Source: Thermostichus sp047461615 (GTDB lineage: Bacteria; Cyanobacteriota; Cyanobacteriia; Thermostichales; Thermostichaceae). From it: a stretch of DNA of 64,000 nt. Below the pieces are notes generated by a model, which saw only the letters and a list, made by a program, of their open reading frames with translations, was not told the origin of the DNA and did no database searches. Shown one piece after another: positions 1-9,439 of the stretch; position 1 is the stretch's first letter, and each line of letters opens with the position of its first letter. Location: NCBI RefSeq assembly GCF_047461615.1, contig NZ_JANSHI010000010.1, positions 37,737-101,736 of the forward strand. The letters are read 5' to 3'. The position numbers and the translations under genes are program-made.

Positions 1-77
1 GTGATCCCCCTGAACTAGGTTGCCATCTCCAAGCTGGCTAGGTGCGATATAGATAGTTAGAGCTGGAGAGGGATCCC

Positions 78-596
78 TTGCACGAGATTTCCATCACCTG
101 GGCCGACTACCACCGCAAAATCGAAGAGCTGGCCGTCAAGGTTTACGAAAGCGGCTGGGAGTTTAACCAAATTGTCTGCATCGCCAAGGGCGGGCTGCGT
201 ATTGGCGACACTCTAGCCCGCCTATTCGATCTCCCTCTAGCAATTCTTGCTGCTTCCTCCTACTCCGGCCCTGGCAATCGTCAGCGAGGGCAGCTAATTT
301 TCTCGCGGGATCTGGCCATGACTACCGCCAACCTGGGCAGCCACGTGTTGTTGGTGGACGACTTGGTCGATTCCGGCATGACCCTGAAGCGCTCTGTCCA
401 CTGGCTCAAGCACCACTACGGCTTTTACATCGAGGAAATCCGCACCGGTGTACTCTGGTACAAAGCAGCCTCCATCTATCAACCGGATTACTATGTGGAC
501 TATTTGCCCGATAACCCTTGGATTCACCAGCCCTTCGAACCCTACGAGCAGATGACACCCAAGCAGCTAATGGAGTCCCTGCGCTCTTTGGGTTAA
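78..596 (+). CDS. Phosphoribosyltransferase (purine/xanthine type)
   Basis: This 172-residue protein is a type I phosphoribosyltransferase, a family that transfers ribose phosphate from PRPP to a base. The PRPP-binding loop is clear: residues about 90-102 read VLLVDDLVDSGMT, with the acidic pair followed by the small-residue turn. An earlier IAKGGLRIGD segment (36-44) is the usual glycine-rich loop of Gpt/xanthine-type members. The start is a TTG preceded by GGAGAGG; no in-frame ATG comes earlier. Which base it uses cannot be read from the sequence; xanthine/guanine salvage is the nearest family guess. It converges on the large glycosyltransferase gene, separated by about 80 bases. Confidence 0.85.
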   Translation: MHEISITWADYHRKIEELAVKVYESGWEFNQIVCIAKGGLRIGDTLARLFDLPLAILAASSYSGPGNRQRGQLIFSRDLAMTTANLGSHVLLVDDLVDSGMTLKRSVHWLKHHYGFYIEEIRTGVLWYKAASIYQPDYYVDYLPDNPWIHQPFEPYEQMTPKQLMESLRSLG

Positions 597-677
597 ACTG
601 CAAATCTAACTCCTGAGTAAGCTTTTAGATCGACAAGCAGCTCAACACACCGTATTCCGGTTGCTGAAGTTGCACCC

Positions 678-3644
678 CTACTTAGTTGCAACTACATTTA
701 GGCTAACTGGTTCCCCGAGAAAGACCATATCGCTGCAATCATTGAACAGCCCAAATCTGTCCACCTTTCGAATAACCCTGAAACCTACCTGAGCAAGTAA
801 AGCAAATAAGTATTCCCACGAGAAGCCAACTTTATGGTAGTTTTGCTCATCTACTTGGTCACCAAACATCATACGCATAATGCGAAACCTCTGCTCTAAA
901 GAAACTTCATCCTTCAGATAAAGACGGCAGAGAGTAGGCATATCTGGGACACTGATCATCAACTGGCCCCCAAAGCGCAAAACCCGGTGCCACTCTTTGA
1001 GAGCAGTAGGTAGTTCACGTGTGTAGTTAAAGCGCTGCAGAATATAGGGAGCGTAGATGGCTTCTATAGAGTTATCTTCAAATTGACTGAGATCAATGGC
1101 GCTTCCAACATAATCCACATGGTCTCCTACCTGACTATCTAGAATCTTCCAGTCTGGATGAGGCTGCTTACCTCCAATATGAAGACGAATAGACTCAGCG
1201 GGCTTGGGCTCAGCTTGGCGATCTTCTAGAGGAGGAATAGATTGAATAAGTTGATGCTCATAAGCTAGCTCGAAGAAAACTCTCTCCATGGCTTTAGCCA
1301 ACCGCTTTGGATCCCATACTATTGATCTGTGATATGAATCTCGAATAGTTTGCTTAGCTTTAGCCAAGCGTTCTGGATTATTGCCTAGCTGGATCCCACG
1401 CTCAATAAACTCCTCCACCGACCAGGTGATGCAATCCTCGAGGCCAACATTTTTCAGCAGGCTGTAACTCATTCGGCCATAGTAATGCCTGCCCACTAGG
1501 GTAAGGACTGGCACACCCATATAGAGAGCTTCCATGGTGTGGGTTGCACCTGTGTAGGGGAAGGTATCCAGAACGAGATCCACTAAGGCTAGTTGGCCAC
1601 GATGCTCTTCCACACTGCTGGCTCGAGCAAGAAATCGGACGCGATCGAGAACGCCCAGCTCTTTGGCTCTTTCCTGGTAGCGTCTAATAACCGTAGCAAT
1701 TTCTCCTGATCCTTTGACAATCAAAACTCCGTTGGGAACGGCCTTTAAGATTTGCAGGTGAGCGTCGATACATTTGGGAGTACGTTTGTAAGCACTAGCT
1801 GCGGTTAGGAAAACAACATTTTTCGGCTCTATTCTCAGACTAGTCTTAAAGTCTACCTCGTTGGCAGCACAGACGTCCAGATGATCAACAGCACAGTAGC
1901 TGGGCAAGCGAATAATTCTTTCATGGTAGTCAGATTGGGCCTCCTCAGGAAGGATATAGGGATCGGCAAAGAAGTAGTCAAATTCCGGCAAACCAACAGC
2001 ATCTCCGCCAAGCCAACCAATTTGGATAGGAGCGACCCGCAAAGCTGCTACGATGCTGGCATCGTGACTGGTAAGGGAGTCCATAAAAACCATGATATCG
2101 ATGCGATCCTCACGCGCTTGAGCAGCTACTTGAGGCGGCTTGGTTTCTCCTGGAAAAAAGCGAAAATGGAGATTTTCGTGAGAGCGAAACTTTTGATACA
2201 TATTGTCATGACTGGCCATATCTTCATTTTTCCACCCCTGGTAGTAGTAGTAGACAACGTCCAGAAGATCGCGAGATAGGTTCCTGAGAGTAGCCTCACT
2301 GAGAAAGCCAACCGAATGTCGCTGAAAGCAGTTACCCAGAAAGCCTACCCTCAGCTTTCGCTTAGTTCTGCCAGATCCGCAGTAGTCTCGCTGATTCTTC
2401 TGCCAATATTCCGACCAAAGAAAGTCTCGCTGAGAAGCCATTAAGCTTAGGCAGTCGTTAAAGATTCTACCACCAATTTGTTGGTAATGACGAATCAGAG
2501 AGCAATCGTCAGTTAGATAACTCCAACAAAAGCAAACTCGAAACAGAATGGCTTTAGCAATCGTTAGACTCTCGAGTAGATTTTCATCGTTAATTCTTAG
2601 TGATCCTAAGTCGGCTTCCCTCGATAAAATTAAGTCTATAATTTTCTGGATAACAAAGTTTACCCGTTCCAGCTGTGCAGCATGGATCAACTTTTCCAGC
2701 GATTCTGATAGAAGGGATAGACGAAGAGTAAAGTTCTCTTGCACCTGTGAGCTCTCGGCCGCCGTGATGAGAGCTTCTCCTAAAATGGAATAGCCATCAC
2801 TGGTAGAGTTCTGGAAGAAGGCGCGGGCTGCCCTCTGAAAAAAGTCACCGATTAAGTCCTCTATCGTCCACAAACCTTCATAGCGTTTCGCCTGCTCGGG
2901 ATCCACAGCATGAGCCAGCTGGGCTAGCAAAGCAGCAAATCCGGATTTCTGGTCCTCCAAAAGACGAGCTTGTAAAGCTGTGGCCACCTCAAAAAACAAA
3001 TCCAGGTAGCCGTCATCCCATAGCCGAGTGAGAAGTTGAGTCAGGAGGGGCTCCTGGGTAATGTCTAGGGTCTGCTCTTCTCCCAAACTGGCCAATTGCT
3101 CCGCCAAAGCCTGCCCGTAAAAGCCCACGGCCAGCTCGTCTTGAGCTTGCAGAGCCCGCATCAGCAAAACTTGGGTGTTATCCCGCCGGAATGGATCCAG
3201 CTCAAAAGCCAGCTCGCGCAGCTTCAGGCAAACCTGGAAACGTTGTTGCTGCGAATCTTCAGTGGAGCTTTTTTCCAGGCTTTCTGCCAAGGATAGCAAC
3301 ACCTCTACCACCTTCTCCGCCGGCAGGATTCCTGCTTCTACCAAAGGTGTGTAGAGCTGGTAGGCAAGGTTCAGCCGGTTGGCAACCAAGGCCTGCTCCA
3401 GCGCCGATAGGGTGATTGCCTCTGGCTCAGAGGGAGAAGCCGACTCATCAGCCAATGAAGATGAGGGGAGGTCACAGAAGCCCCGCAAAAACTCCCGCCA
3501 ACCCTTTGCGTCTTGCTCTCGGTCTTGCTCTCGGTAGAAAGCCACCAGCCACTCTGCAAAGGCATTGGGAGCCTGCTGAAGCAGTTGCCTAGCTTCCAGG
3601 ATCTGGGCTTGCAGTGTAGGGTTCATGGGTGGGAAGGAGATCAC
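678..3644 (-). CDS. SPINDLY-type O-GlcNAc transferase fused to a methyltransferase-like domain
   Basis: A 988-residue three-part protein. Residues 1-420 are helical, TPR-like and poorly conserved. Residues about 425-800 match the O-linked N-acetylglucosamine transferase (GT41, SPINDLY) catalytic region: RKLRVGFLGN, then PIQIGWLGGDAVGLPEFDY, then DTFPYTGATHTMEALYMGVP, which carry the UDP-sugar-binding pattern. Residues about 840-975 look like a class I methyltransferase (SIDLSQFEDNSIEAIYA, then EWHRVLRFGGQLMISVPD) but lack a clear glycine-rich SAM loop. The start is GTG with AGGA just upstream; an ATG six codons later (3626) is the alternative. It diverges from a type IV pilin gene, so protein O-glycosylation of surface proteins is a reasonable inference, not shown. 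Confidence 0.85.
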   Translation of the reverse strand: MISFPPMNPTLQAQILEARQLLQQAPNAFAEWLVAFYREQDREQDAKGWREFLRGFCDLPSSSLADESASPSEPEAITLSALEQALVANRLNLAYQLYTPLVEAGILPAEKVVEVLLSLAESLEKSSTEDSQQQRFQVCLKLRELAFELDPFRRDNTQVLLMRALQAQDELAVGFYGQALAEQLASLGEEQTLDITQEPLLTQLLTRLWDDGYLDLFFEVATALQARLLEDQKSGFAALLAQLAHAVDPEQAKRYEGLWTIEDLIGDFFQRAARAFFQNSTSDGYSILGEALITAAESSQVQENFTLRLSLLSESLEKLIHAAQLERVNFVIQKIIDLILSREADLGSLRINDENLLESLTIAKAILFRVCFCWSYLTDDCSLIRHYQQIGGRIFNDCLSLMASQRDFLWSEYWQKNQRDYCGSGRTKRKLRVGFLGNCFQRHSVGFLSEATLRNLSRDLLDVVYYYYQGWKNEDMASHDNMYQKFRSHENLHFRFFPGETKPPQVAAQAREDRIDIMVFMDSLTSHDASIVAALRVAPIQIGWLGGDAVGLPEFDYFFADPYILPEEAQSDYHERIIRLPSYCAVDHLDVCAANEVDFKTSLRIEPKNVVFLTAASAYKRTPKCIDAHLQILKAVPNGVLIVKGSGEIATVIRRYQERAKELGVLDRVRFLARASSVEEHRGQLALVDLVLDTFPYTGATHTMEALYMGVPVLTLVGRHYYGRMSYSLLKNVGLEDCITWSVEEFIERGIQLGNNPERLAKAKQTIRDSYHRSIVWDPKRLAKAMERVFFELAYEHQLIQSIPPLEDRQAEPKPAESIRLHIGGKQPHPDWKILDSQVGDHVDYVGSAIDLSQFEDNSIEAIYAPYILQRFNYTRELPTALKEWHRVLRFGGQLMISVPDMPTLCRLYLKDEVSLEQRFRIMRMMFGDQVDEQNYHKVGFSWEYLFALLAQVGFRVIRKVDRFGLFNDCSDMVFLGEPVSLNVVATK

Positions 3645-3753
3645 TAGTCCTAGTTTGCCCCGCTGCAGCCAGCTCAGCTAGACCACCGGTTTTTGGGCTG
3701 CCCCTAGCAGAGATCCGCAATTGCACTCCGTGGGAGGGGACTGTTATGAACTG

Positions 3754-3792
3754 CCCGCCAGCGGGGTAAGTTAATAGCGGCAGGTAACCTGC
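3754..3792. promoter_or_regulatory. Paired short palindromes upstream of the pilin
   Basis: Between the divergent glycosyltransferase and pilin genes lie two short inverted repeats: CCCGC-CA-GCGGG (3754-3765) and GCAGGT-A-ACCTGC (3780-3792). Their spacers of 2 and 1 bases are too short for stable RNA hairpins, so they look more like operator half-sites. The second ends 37 bases before the pilin ATG. No regulator is identified. Confidence 0.35.
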
Positions 3793-3829
3793 ACGGTTCA
3801 CTCTCTAGGTTGTCAAAGGATCGAGTACC

Positions 3830-4345
3830 ATGAGCGCGAAGTCTCGTCAGTCTCTGTTTCGGGCCAAACTGGCTCAGCAAATTCTCTCCAAAGCCAAGGG
3901 CTTCACCCTGATTGAGCTGTTGGTGGTGATTGTAATTGTGGGTGTGCTGTCTGCAGTGGCAATCCCGCAGTTCTTAAACCAAGTGCGCCGCTCCCGTACA
4001 GCCGAAGCTCAAGCGGCTCTCACTGAAGTAGGCCGTGCCTCTGAAGTCTACCGACTCGACTTCGGCGTCTATCCTGACAAGTATTCTAGGATCGAGCACG
4101 GTGGAGAAAATAATGACAAGTACATGAACGATCCGTGGAGGGCTCCCAACTACCAGACACCAGTGGCTAGTGAGCGTTCGACCAGTAATCCTCACGCACT
4201 AAGGTGGGACACAACATCCAAGGGTGCTCCATACATCAACAAGTCTGGTAAGAACATTCAATGCACCATTGGGCTGGGAGCACAGGAACCAGTAGTGACG
4301 ACTTTACCTACCTTCGTTGGTAAGAGCTGCAACGTCTTTGACTAG
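3830..4345 (+). CDS. Type IV pilin-like prepilin (PilA family)
   Basis: A 171-residue prepilin. It has a 24-residue basic leader ending KAKG, then FTLIELLVVIVIVGVLSAVA, which gives the canonical prepilin-peptidase site (Gly -1, Phe +1, Glu +5) and the hydrophobic helix that packs the pilus core. The C-terminal part holds two cysteines (about 144 and 168) that could form the usual D-loop disulfide. AAAGGA lies about ten bases before the ATG. It is monocistronic: a strong terminator follows directly. A related but damaged copy sits at 45286-45756. Which pilus it serves, and whether it is major or minor, cannot be decided here; no pil assembly genes are in the window. Confidence 0.9.
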   Translation: MSAKSRQSLFRAKLAQQILSKAKGFTLIELLVVIVIVGVLSAVAIPQFLNQVRRSRTAEAQAALTEVGRASEVYRLDFGVYPDKYSRIEHGGENNDKYMNDPWRAPNYQTPVASERSTSNPHALRWDTTSKGAPYINKSGKNIQCTIGLGAQEPVVTTLPTFVGKSCNVFD

Positions 4346-4373
4346 TTTCTATCTCTACTTTATGTACTCCGTG

Positions 4374-4395
4374 GCTCCCTGTGGGGAGCTTTTTT
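4374..4395 (+). terminator. Rho-independent terminator of the pilin gene
   Basis: A perfect six-base stem (GCTCCC / GGGAGC) with loop TGTG is followed immediately by six T. It lies 29 bases after the pilin stop codon. Confidence 0.85.
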
Positions 4396-4454
4396 ATTTC
4401 AGTTGCTCCAGTCTCCCTCAAGAGTAGGCAAGGGCTCTAGGCTAAACCAGTGAA

Positions 4455-5242
4455 CTAGAGCGAGGACAGTAACTGTGATGGGTAGGAGATGCGAGTAAGA
4501 ATACCCTTTTCGATGAGGTTCTGGTTGGTTTCAGGATTGTTGTAAAGTATGAACTCTTGATAAAGAGCTGCCATGCAAGTTCTATCTCCTGAGCAATAAG
4601 CGTCCCGTGAGGCCAAGTGAAAGGGAACCCGAAAGTTTAAGTAGTGCAAAATAGAGGGGAATGATGTTACCAAGGTATGACATTCTGGAATATCAAAGCT
4701 ATGTACGCTATTGGGTAAGAGAGTGGGATGGATCCGAGCTGCTGACTTTCCATTTTGATAAGCTAAAAAGTATTGACTCTTGCCGGAAACTCTCTGAAGC
4801 TCAGTACAGAGTCCTGGCTCTAAGGCAGCAGGGTTTTTCTTAAATAGAGTGACATCGCGAAAATAGTCCTCGACTTCAAATANNNNNNNNNNNNNNNNNN
4901 NNNNNNNNNNNNNNNNNNNNNNNNNNNNNNNNNNNNNNNNNNNNNNNNNNNNNNNNNNNNNNNNNNNNNNNNNNNNNNNNNNCGAGCCATGACCTCATAG
5001 CCAACATGAGGGCCATATTTTGGGTAGAGAACATTCCCCAATGCTTGTTGAACTTGCAAAGCTTCATCGTTGGGAATAGCCGTTACATCGGAAAACTGAA
5101 GTGCCACCTGAATAGCGGGATCCTCTGGATCGTCAAAGAAGATATAAATATGGGCAATTCCAAGGGCAAGGTGATAGCGAATGAACGACTCCAAGCACAC
5201 GCCTGGATCCCGAACAGTGGTAATTATGCAAACCCTGGCCAT
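4455..5242 (-). CDS. Glycosyltransferase family 2-like protein, interrupted by a scaffold gap
   Basis: The part right of the gap encodes MARVCIITTVRDPG, then SFIRYHLALGIAHIYIFFDD, typical of the N-terminus of GT2-like (Glyco_tranf_2_4) enzymes. Left of the gap, reading frame-corrected from 4880 down to 4455, the same strand encodes EVEDYFRDVTLF, then KSAARIHPTLLPNSVHSFDI, then SILHYLNFRVPFH, the expected C-terminal part of the same family. The two halves are in different frames only because the gap has an arbitrary length of 100. I chose the ATG at 5242, which places the family core at residue 3; a TTG at 5287 is the alternative. It probably adds sugars to surface glycans (inference). Confidence 0.7.
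4883..4982. other. Scaffold gap (100 N)
   Basis: Exactly 100 N inside the GT2-like gene. The round number means an arbitrary placeholder, so true distance and reading frame across it are unknown. Confidence 0.99.
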
Positions 5243-5394
5243 GGTGGAGCTGCAAGCCTTTAGGTGAATTGCTTGGCTCCTAGCCAAGTATTGATAGTGA
5301 AGCGGCTATCGGCAAAGGCTTGGCTAGGGCTAAATACCGGCAGGATCTCATGTAGGCAACTGCTGGAGGGGAAGATTATGACCTGTTTGACTTT

Positions 5395-6609
5395 GTGCAG
5401 CAATCTAAGCAGATTCCAGACAAGGAGTTTGACCTAGTTGTTGTTTGGACTTCGAGCTTCGACTACAGCAATCCTCTTAATACCAAAAAGTTTGGCTGTC
5501 CAACTGTTTTACTGGCTGGAGACACCCGCCACTGGAAATTCCCCATCAACCATCTGTTGACCTACTGGATCACCGAAGGCTTCGACTATGTAGCTACTGC
5601 TTACAACCGCCAGCATTTGCACTGGTTTGCTGCAGCGGGTGTGGAAAACCTGGCCTGGTTGCCTCTCATCTCCTTGCACACTGTCAGCCACGAGTGGGTG
5701 GAAACTCGAGAAAATCAAGTTGTCTTCATTGGACAGAAAGGATCCCGCCATCCCAGGCGTTGCCGGCTGGTTCAAGCCATAAAGAATGCAGATTTGCCCA
5801 TCCTCATCAAAACAGCCAACCGCCAAGAGGCAGCCAAATGGTTTGCCCATTCTCTGATTTCCTTTAACTGCAGCCAAAATGGGGATCTGAACTTAAGGAA
5901 CCTGGAAGTGATTTCTGCAGGGGGCTTTCTGCTGACTGACCAGCTCTCCTTCGCCTCAGGATTGGACGAACTTTTGGCGCCCGGCACCTACTGCGACACC
6001 TACAACTCCGAAGCCGAACTCCTGGAAAAAGTTCGCTACTACCTAGACCATCCCCAAGAAGCCATTCAAATTGCCCGCCGCGCTTACCACACCTTTGATG
6101 AAAAGTGGCATCCCCGCCACCGCATTCAGAACCTGCTGGACTGGGTGTTTGGGGGAGAGCTGTCGGAGCCCTTTCGTTACTCGCCCCGCTCTGATGTGCG
6201 CTACTTTGTCAGCACGGCCAGCTCTGCCTGGATAGACACACGGCTGGGGATTTACGAGCCCATTCAAGAGCTGCATCGCGTGCAGGAGCGACTGAGGGTA
6301 TTTGTTGGCCGAGGCTGTCCTGGGGTGATAGCCGCGGACTTGCTGGACTTGCCGCGGCTGGAGCTGTACGTGGAAGAGGGGTTTGGGGATCCCTGTGCCC
6401 TGCTGCAGCAGAAGGGAGTGCCCGAGCGAGTTCATGAGGTGAGGGGGGAGCCGAGCAGTTGGCCCAGCTTTGATGCGGTGGTGTGCACGGTGGGAGACTT
6501 GCAGCGGCTGGGGCGGCCTTTGAGAACCAGCTTTGCTTTCATCCTGGGAGAAGACACCCAGCTCCTCTTTGCCAATGCGGGAAACATACACAGAAACTTT
6601 TCTCATTGA
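5395..6609 (+). CDS. CgeB-like glycosyltransferase, 5' end apparently missing
   Basis: A 404-residue ORF from a GTG. Residues about 100-255 match the CgeB / Glyco_trans_1_2 pattern: NQVVFIGQKGSRHPRR, FNCSQNGDLNLRNLEVISAG, then DELLAPGTYCDTYNSEAELL. Typical relatives carry another domain upstream. Codons before the GTG (5356-5394) are open and protein-like (GEDYDLFDF) but contain no start codon and run back to a TAG. In the next frame the preceding bases read LNTGRISCRQLLEG, which joins smoothly to that stretch if one base is missing near 5370. I therefore think the annotated start is an artefact of truncation or frameshift. The last 120 residues are unlike the family core. Confidence 0.6.
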   Translation: MQQSKQIPDKEFDLVVVWTSSFDYSNPLNTKKFGCPTVLLAGDTRHWKFPINHLLTYWITEGFDYVATAYNRQHLHWFAAAGVENLAWLPLISLHTVSHEWVETRENQVVFIGQKGSRHPRRCRLVQAIKNADLPILIKTANRQEAAKWFAHSLISFNCSQNGDLNLRNLEVISAGGFLLTDQLSFASGLDELLAPGTYCDTYNSEAELLEKVRYYLDHPQEAIQIARRAYHTFDEKWHPRHRIQNLLDWVFGGELSEPFRYSPRSDVRYFVSTASSAWIDTRLGIYEPIQELHRVQERLRVFVGRGCPGVIAADLLDLPRLELYVEEGFGDPCALLQQKGVPERVHEVRGEPSSWPSFDAVVCTVGDLQRLGRPLRTSFAFILGEDTQLLFANAGNIHRNFSH

Positions 6610-7236
6610 CTTAGTCCAAGGCCGCAGCTCCGTTCCGTCAGCTTGGCTGTGGGGGTACGAAGGCGTCGAGTACGAAGGAACGGTGGCCAGACTTAGTCGA
6701 GTCTATCAGCCTGCTGTTTCTGTTCTTTCTGATGTCAGGGTTGTCGTGGATGTGAGAGCGGGGGTGGGCGTGGCCAGCGCTTGTTTCAGAACTCTTCACC
6801 CTGAGGCGGCTATTCACTGTTTCGAGGTGGATCCCCTAGCTCTACACCTGCTGCGGCAGAATATTCTCAGCTTGGGCAACTGCTTTGTGCATTCGGTGGG
6901 GCTAGCGGGGCAGAATAGCTGCAGAACTTGTCGCCTCTGGCCGGAGGATCCTCAGGCCGAGTGGGGAGTGGAGCAGCTGCTCCCTTTCCGGGAAGCCAGG
7001 GCAGCCCTCAAGGAGTTGGGTCTGGAGTTCATCGATGTGCTCAGGGTGGCTACAGGTGGAGAGGAGGTGGAGGGACCAGCTTGCAAGAGCAGCTCGAAGA
7101 TATCAAGGTCATCTATGTGGAGTTTTGCTCAGAACAAGACCGCAAACAGATTGATCAGATGTTGGACCCTACCCATCTCCTCTGGCAGGGAGAAGTTGTA
7201 GCAGGCCAAAGAGGAGTCCTTTGCTATCTTAAGTAG
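6575..7236 (+). pseudogene. FkbM-like methyltransferase with a frameshift
   Basis: The first frame (ATG 6575; the same frame is open from 6533) encodes VVVDVRAGVGVASACFRTL, then IHCFEVDPLALHLLRQNI, a SAM-binding fold like that of FkbM methyltransferases, and runs to EFIDVLRVATGGEE near 7065. There the coherent reading jumps to another frame, continuing SLQEQLEDIKVIYVEFCSEQ, then KQIDQMLDPTHLLWQG, to a stop at 7236. The original frame degenerates into serine-rich nonsense ending at 7201. A single-base indel around 7065-7085 explains this. It overlaps the end of the upstream glycosyltransferase. Sequencing error is possible because the contig lies between two gaps. Confidence 0.65.
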
Positions 7237-7286
7237 AGCTTGTTTTGTCAACAACAATTCAAGCCTTGGAGAGGAGACTTAAGGTT

Positions 7287-7643
7287 ATGAACTCAACCAT
7301 TATCGTTACGGCTGCTGACAGCAAGTTTTTTGAATTGGTTCAGGGGACTATTCTCTCCATCCGAGAGAAACCTCAGGGGCACTCTGTAGATATTGGATTC
7401 TTGGATGTAGGCTGTACACCGGAGCAGTTGCAATGGATAGGTCAGTACGTTGACCACATCGTTGAGCCAGGTTGGAACTATACCCTTCCAGAGGCCGATA
7501 GACAGCCCAAGTACCTCAAGGCGCTAGTTTCCAGACCCTTCCTGCCTGAATACTTCCCAGGCTACGAAATTTACATTTGGATTGATGCGGATGCTTGGGT
7601 GCAAGACTGGTTTGCAATTGAGCTTCTTGCTTTGGGAGCAAAA
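7287..7643 (+). CDS. Glycosyltransferase-like fragment ending at a gap
   Basis: A 119-codon 5' fragment starting MNSTIIVTAADSKFFELVQG and reaching YEIYIWIDADAWVQDWFAIE just before the gap. The IDADAWVQD segment resembles the metal-binding DxD of nucleotide-sugar transferases (GT8-like), and its position about 100 residues in fits. The ATG at 7287 is preferred; the frame is open from a TTG at 7245. After the gap the same frame continues into a methyltransferase protein, but the gap length is arbitrary, so frame agreement (a one-in-three chance) does not prove a fusion. Confidence 0.55.
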
Positions 7644-7743
7644 NNNNNNNNNNNNNNNNNNNNNNNNNNNNNNNNNNNNNNNNNNNNNNNNNNNNNNNNN
7701 NNNNNNNNNNNNNNNNNNNNNNNNNNNNNNNNNNNNNNNNNNN
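7644..7743. other. Scaffold gap (100 N)
   Basis: Second run of exactly 100 N, between a glycosyltransferase-like segment and a methyltransferase-like segment. Confidence 0.99.
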
Positions 7744-9401
7744 GTCGAGATGAAGCCCACATTCTTTATAACACTGCCCTTAAGCTACAAGGAAAAAACG
7801 CTTTGGAGATTGGGTGTTGGTTAGGTTGGTCAACTGCTCACTTGGCAGCAGGAGGAGTTACCCTTGATGTGGTGGATCCTGCTCTGGCTGATCCTCAAGT
7901 CTACGCAAGCGTTGATCAGTCTCTCCGCTCAGCTGGAGTTCGCTCCAACGTCAATCTCTACCCTGGCTATAGCCCAGCAAAGGTAGAGGAGATCGCCAAG
8001 ACAGAGAATCGCCGCTGGTCTCTGATTTTTATCGATGGAGACCACACCTCACCAGCCCCCTTGCAGGATGCTCAAGTGGCAGAGCGCTATGCTGCTGAGG
8101 ATGCCTTGATTCTGTTTCATAATCTAGCCTCGCCGGATGTGGCTGAAGGTTTGAATTACTTGAGAGACAGGGGCTGGAACACGATGATTTACCAGACCAT
8201 GCAAATTATGGGAGTGGCCTGGCGAGGCAATGTCAAGCCCGTTGAGCATATTCCAGACCCTGCTGTGAATTGGACATTGCCAGAGCACCTCAAGGACTAT
8301 CCGGTCTGTAACCTTGAGTTGTCTAGGGTGCTAGAGAAAGTTAAATTTTTTACCTTGCTGGGCTTTGAGCGTCTTTGGAGCCTTTATTCACTGGCTAAGC
8401 AGGTTTGTGAAGAAGACATTCCTGGGAACTTTGTAGAATGTGGTGTTTGCAGGGGTGGAAGCTCAGCTTTGCTGGCCTGGGTGATTAAGAACTACAGCCG
8501 TCGACCTCGCAAGCTATATGCTTTCGATACCTTCTCAGGTATGCCTGATCCAACAGAGGTGGATCGAGATTATCGAGGAGTTGCTGCCAACGATACGGGT
8601 TTTGGATCCGGTGCTTTAGCGGCACCCATTTCGGAGAACTTAGAGGTGATTGCCAGGGAACTAGGGGTCTGGGATCTAATTGTTCCTGTGCCGGGGCTGT
8701 TTGCCGACACCTTGCCTGTTTATCGAGAGCAGGTGGGCGAGATTGCCTTGCTGCATGCGGATGCAGACTGGTATCAGTCGACGATGGATATTTTTCATCA
8801 TTTCTATGATCAGGTTCATTCTCAAGGATTCATCCAAATCGATGATTACGGACACTGGCAGGGATGTCGGAAAGCTGTTCATGACTTCGAGCAGGAAATC
8901 GGAGCCTTTTTCAGGTTGCATAGCGTCGATTACTCAGGGGTTTGGCTGAGTCCTTCAGAAAACCTGGTAGTGATGAGAGATAGCCTAACAGAAACCTCCA
9001 AACCACAAGGGATCCGCCTGAGCAAGATCAACGTGGGCCTTTTCCCCTACTGGGAAATGGAGACAGAGCAGCTTATCCAAGAACTGGAGGGCTTGCTGGA
9101 GCCAATTCTGCGCAGTCCTCAGCCAGAAGACTATGCTCTGATCTTCCTAGGGGATCCGGATCCGCAACTGGCCAATCAAACTCTGGAGATAGCTGCAGGC
9201 AACATAGCTCTCAGGCTCATGGAAGAGGGGTTAGAACTCAGTAGAGAGCCGTTCTGTTCAGTGGTAGCTGGCTTGAACCCCTATCAATGGGAGAGGCTGA
9301 TTCCCCAACTCAACTATCGCTATCCTCTGAAGCGCGAGCGCTTTCCTAAGGGTTTACGTCCTGCCATCCAAGAGCTGCCCGTGTTGGTATTGGCCTCTTA
9401 G
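7744..9401 (+). CDS. Tandem methyltransferase protein (MTF24-like plus TylF/MycF-like), 5' end in gap
   Basis: About 551 codons from the gap to the stop. The first domain has a SAM-binding start (NALEIGCWLGWSTAHLAAGG, near 7795) and an acidic metal site, LIFIDGDHTSPAPLQDA, as in class I MTF24 methyltransferases. The second domain (from about 8425) matches macrocin O-methyltransferase TylF/MycF: NFVECGVCRGGSSALLAWVI, YAFDTFSGMPDPTE, LLHADADWYQSTMD, FIQIDDYGHWQGCRKAVHDF, with the Mg-binding aspartates present. About 140 C-terminal residues are not recognised. TylF-like enzymes methylate sugar hydroxyls, which fits the glycan island. The true N-terminus is lost in the gap. Confidence 0.7.
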
Positions 9402-9439
9402 GGATCCACCTTGTTGTCTTGAGTTACTTGGTTGGTTGC

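Noticed and set aside
7245..9401. Single 718-aa glycosyltransferase-methyltransferase protein
   Set aside because: The frame runs through an arbitrary 100-N gap, so continuity is not evidence of one gene.
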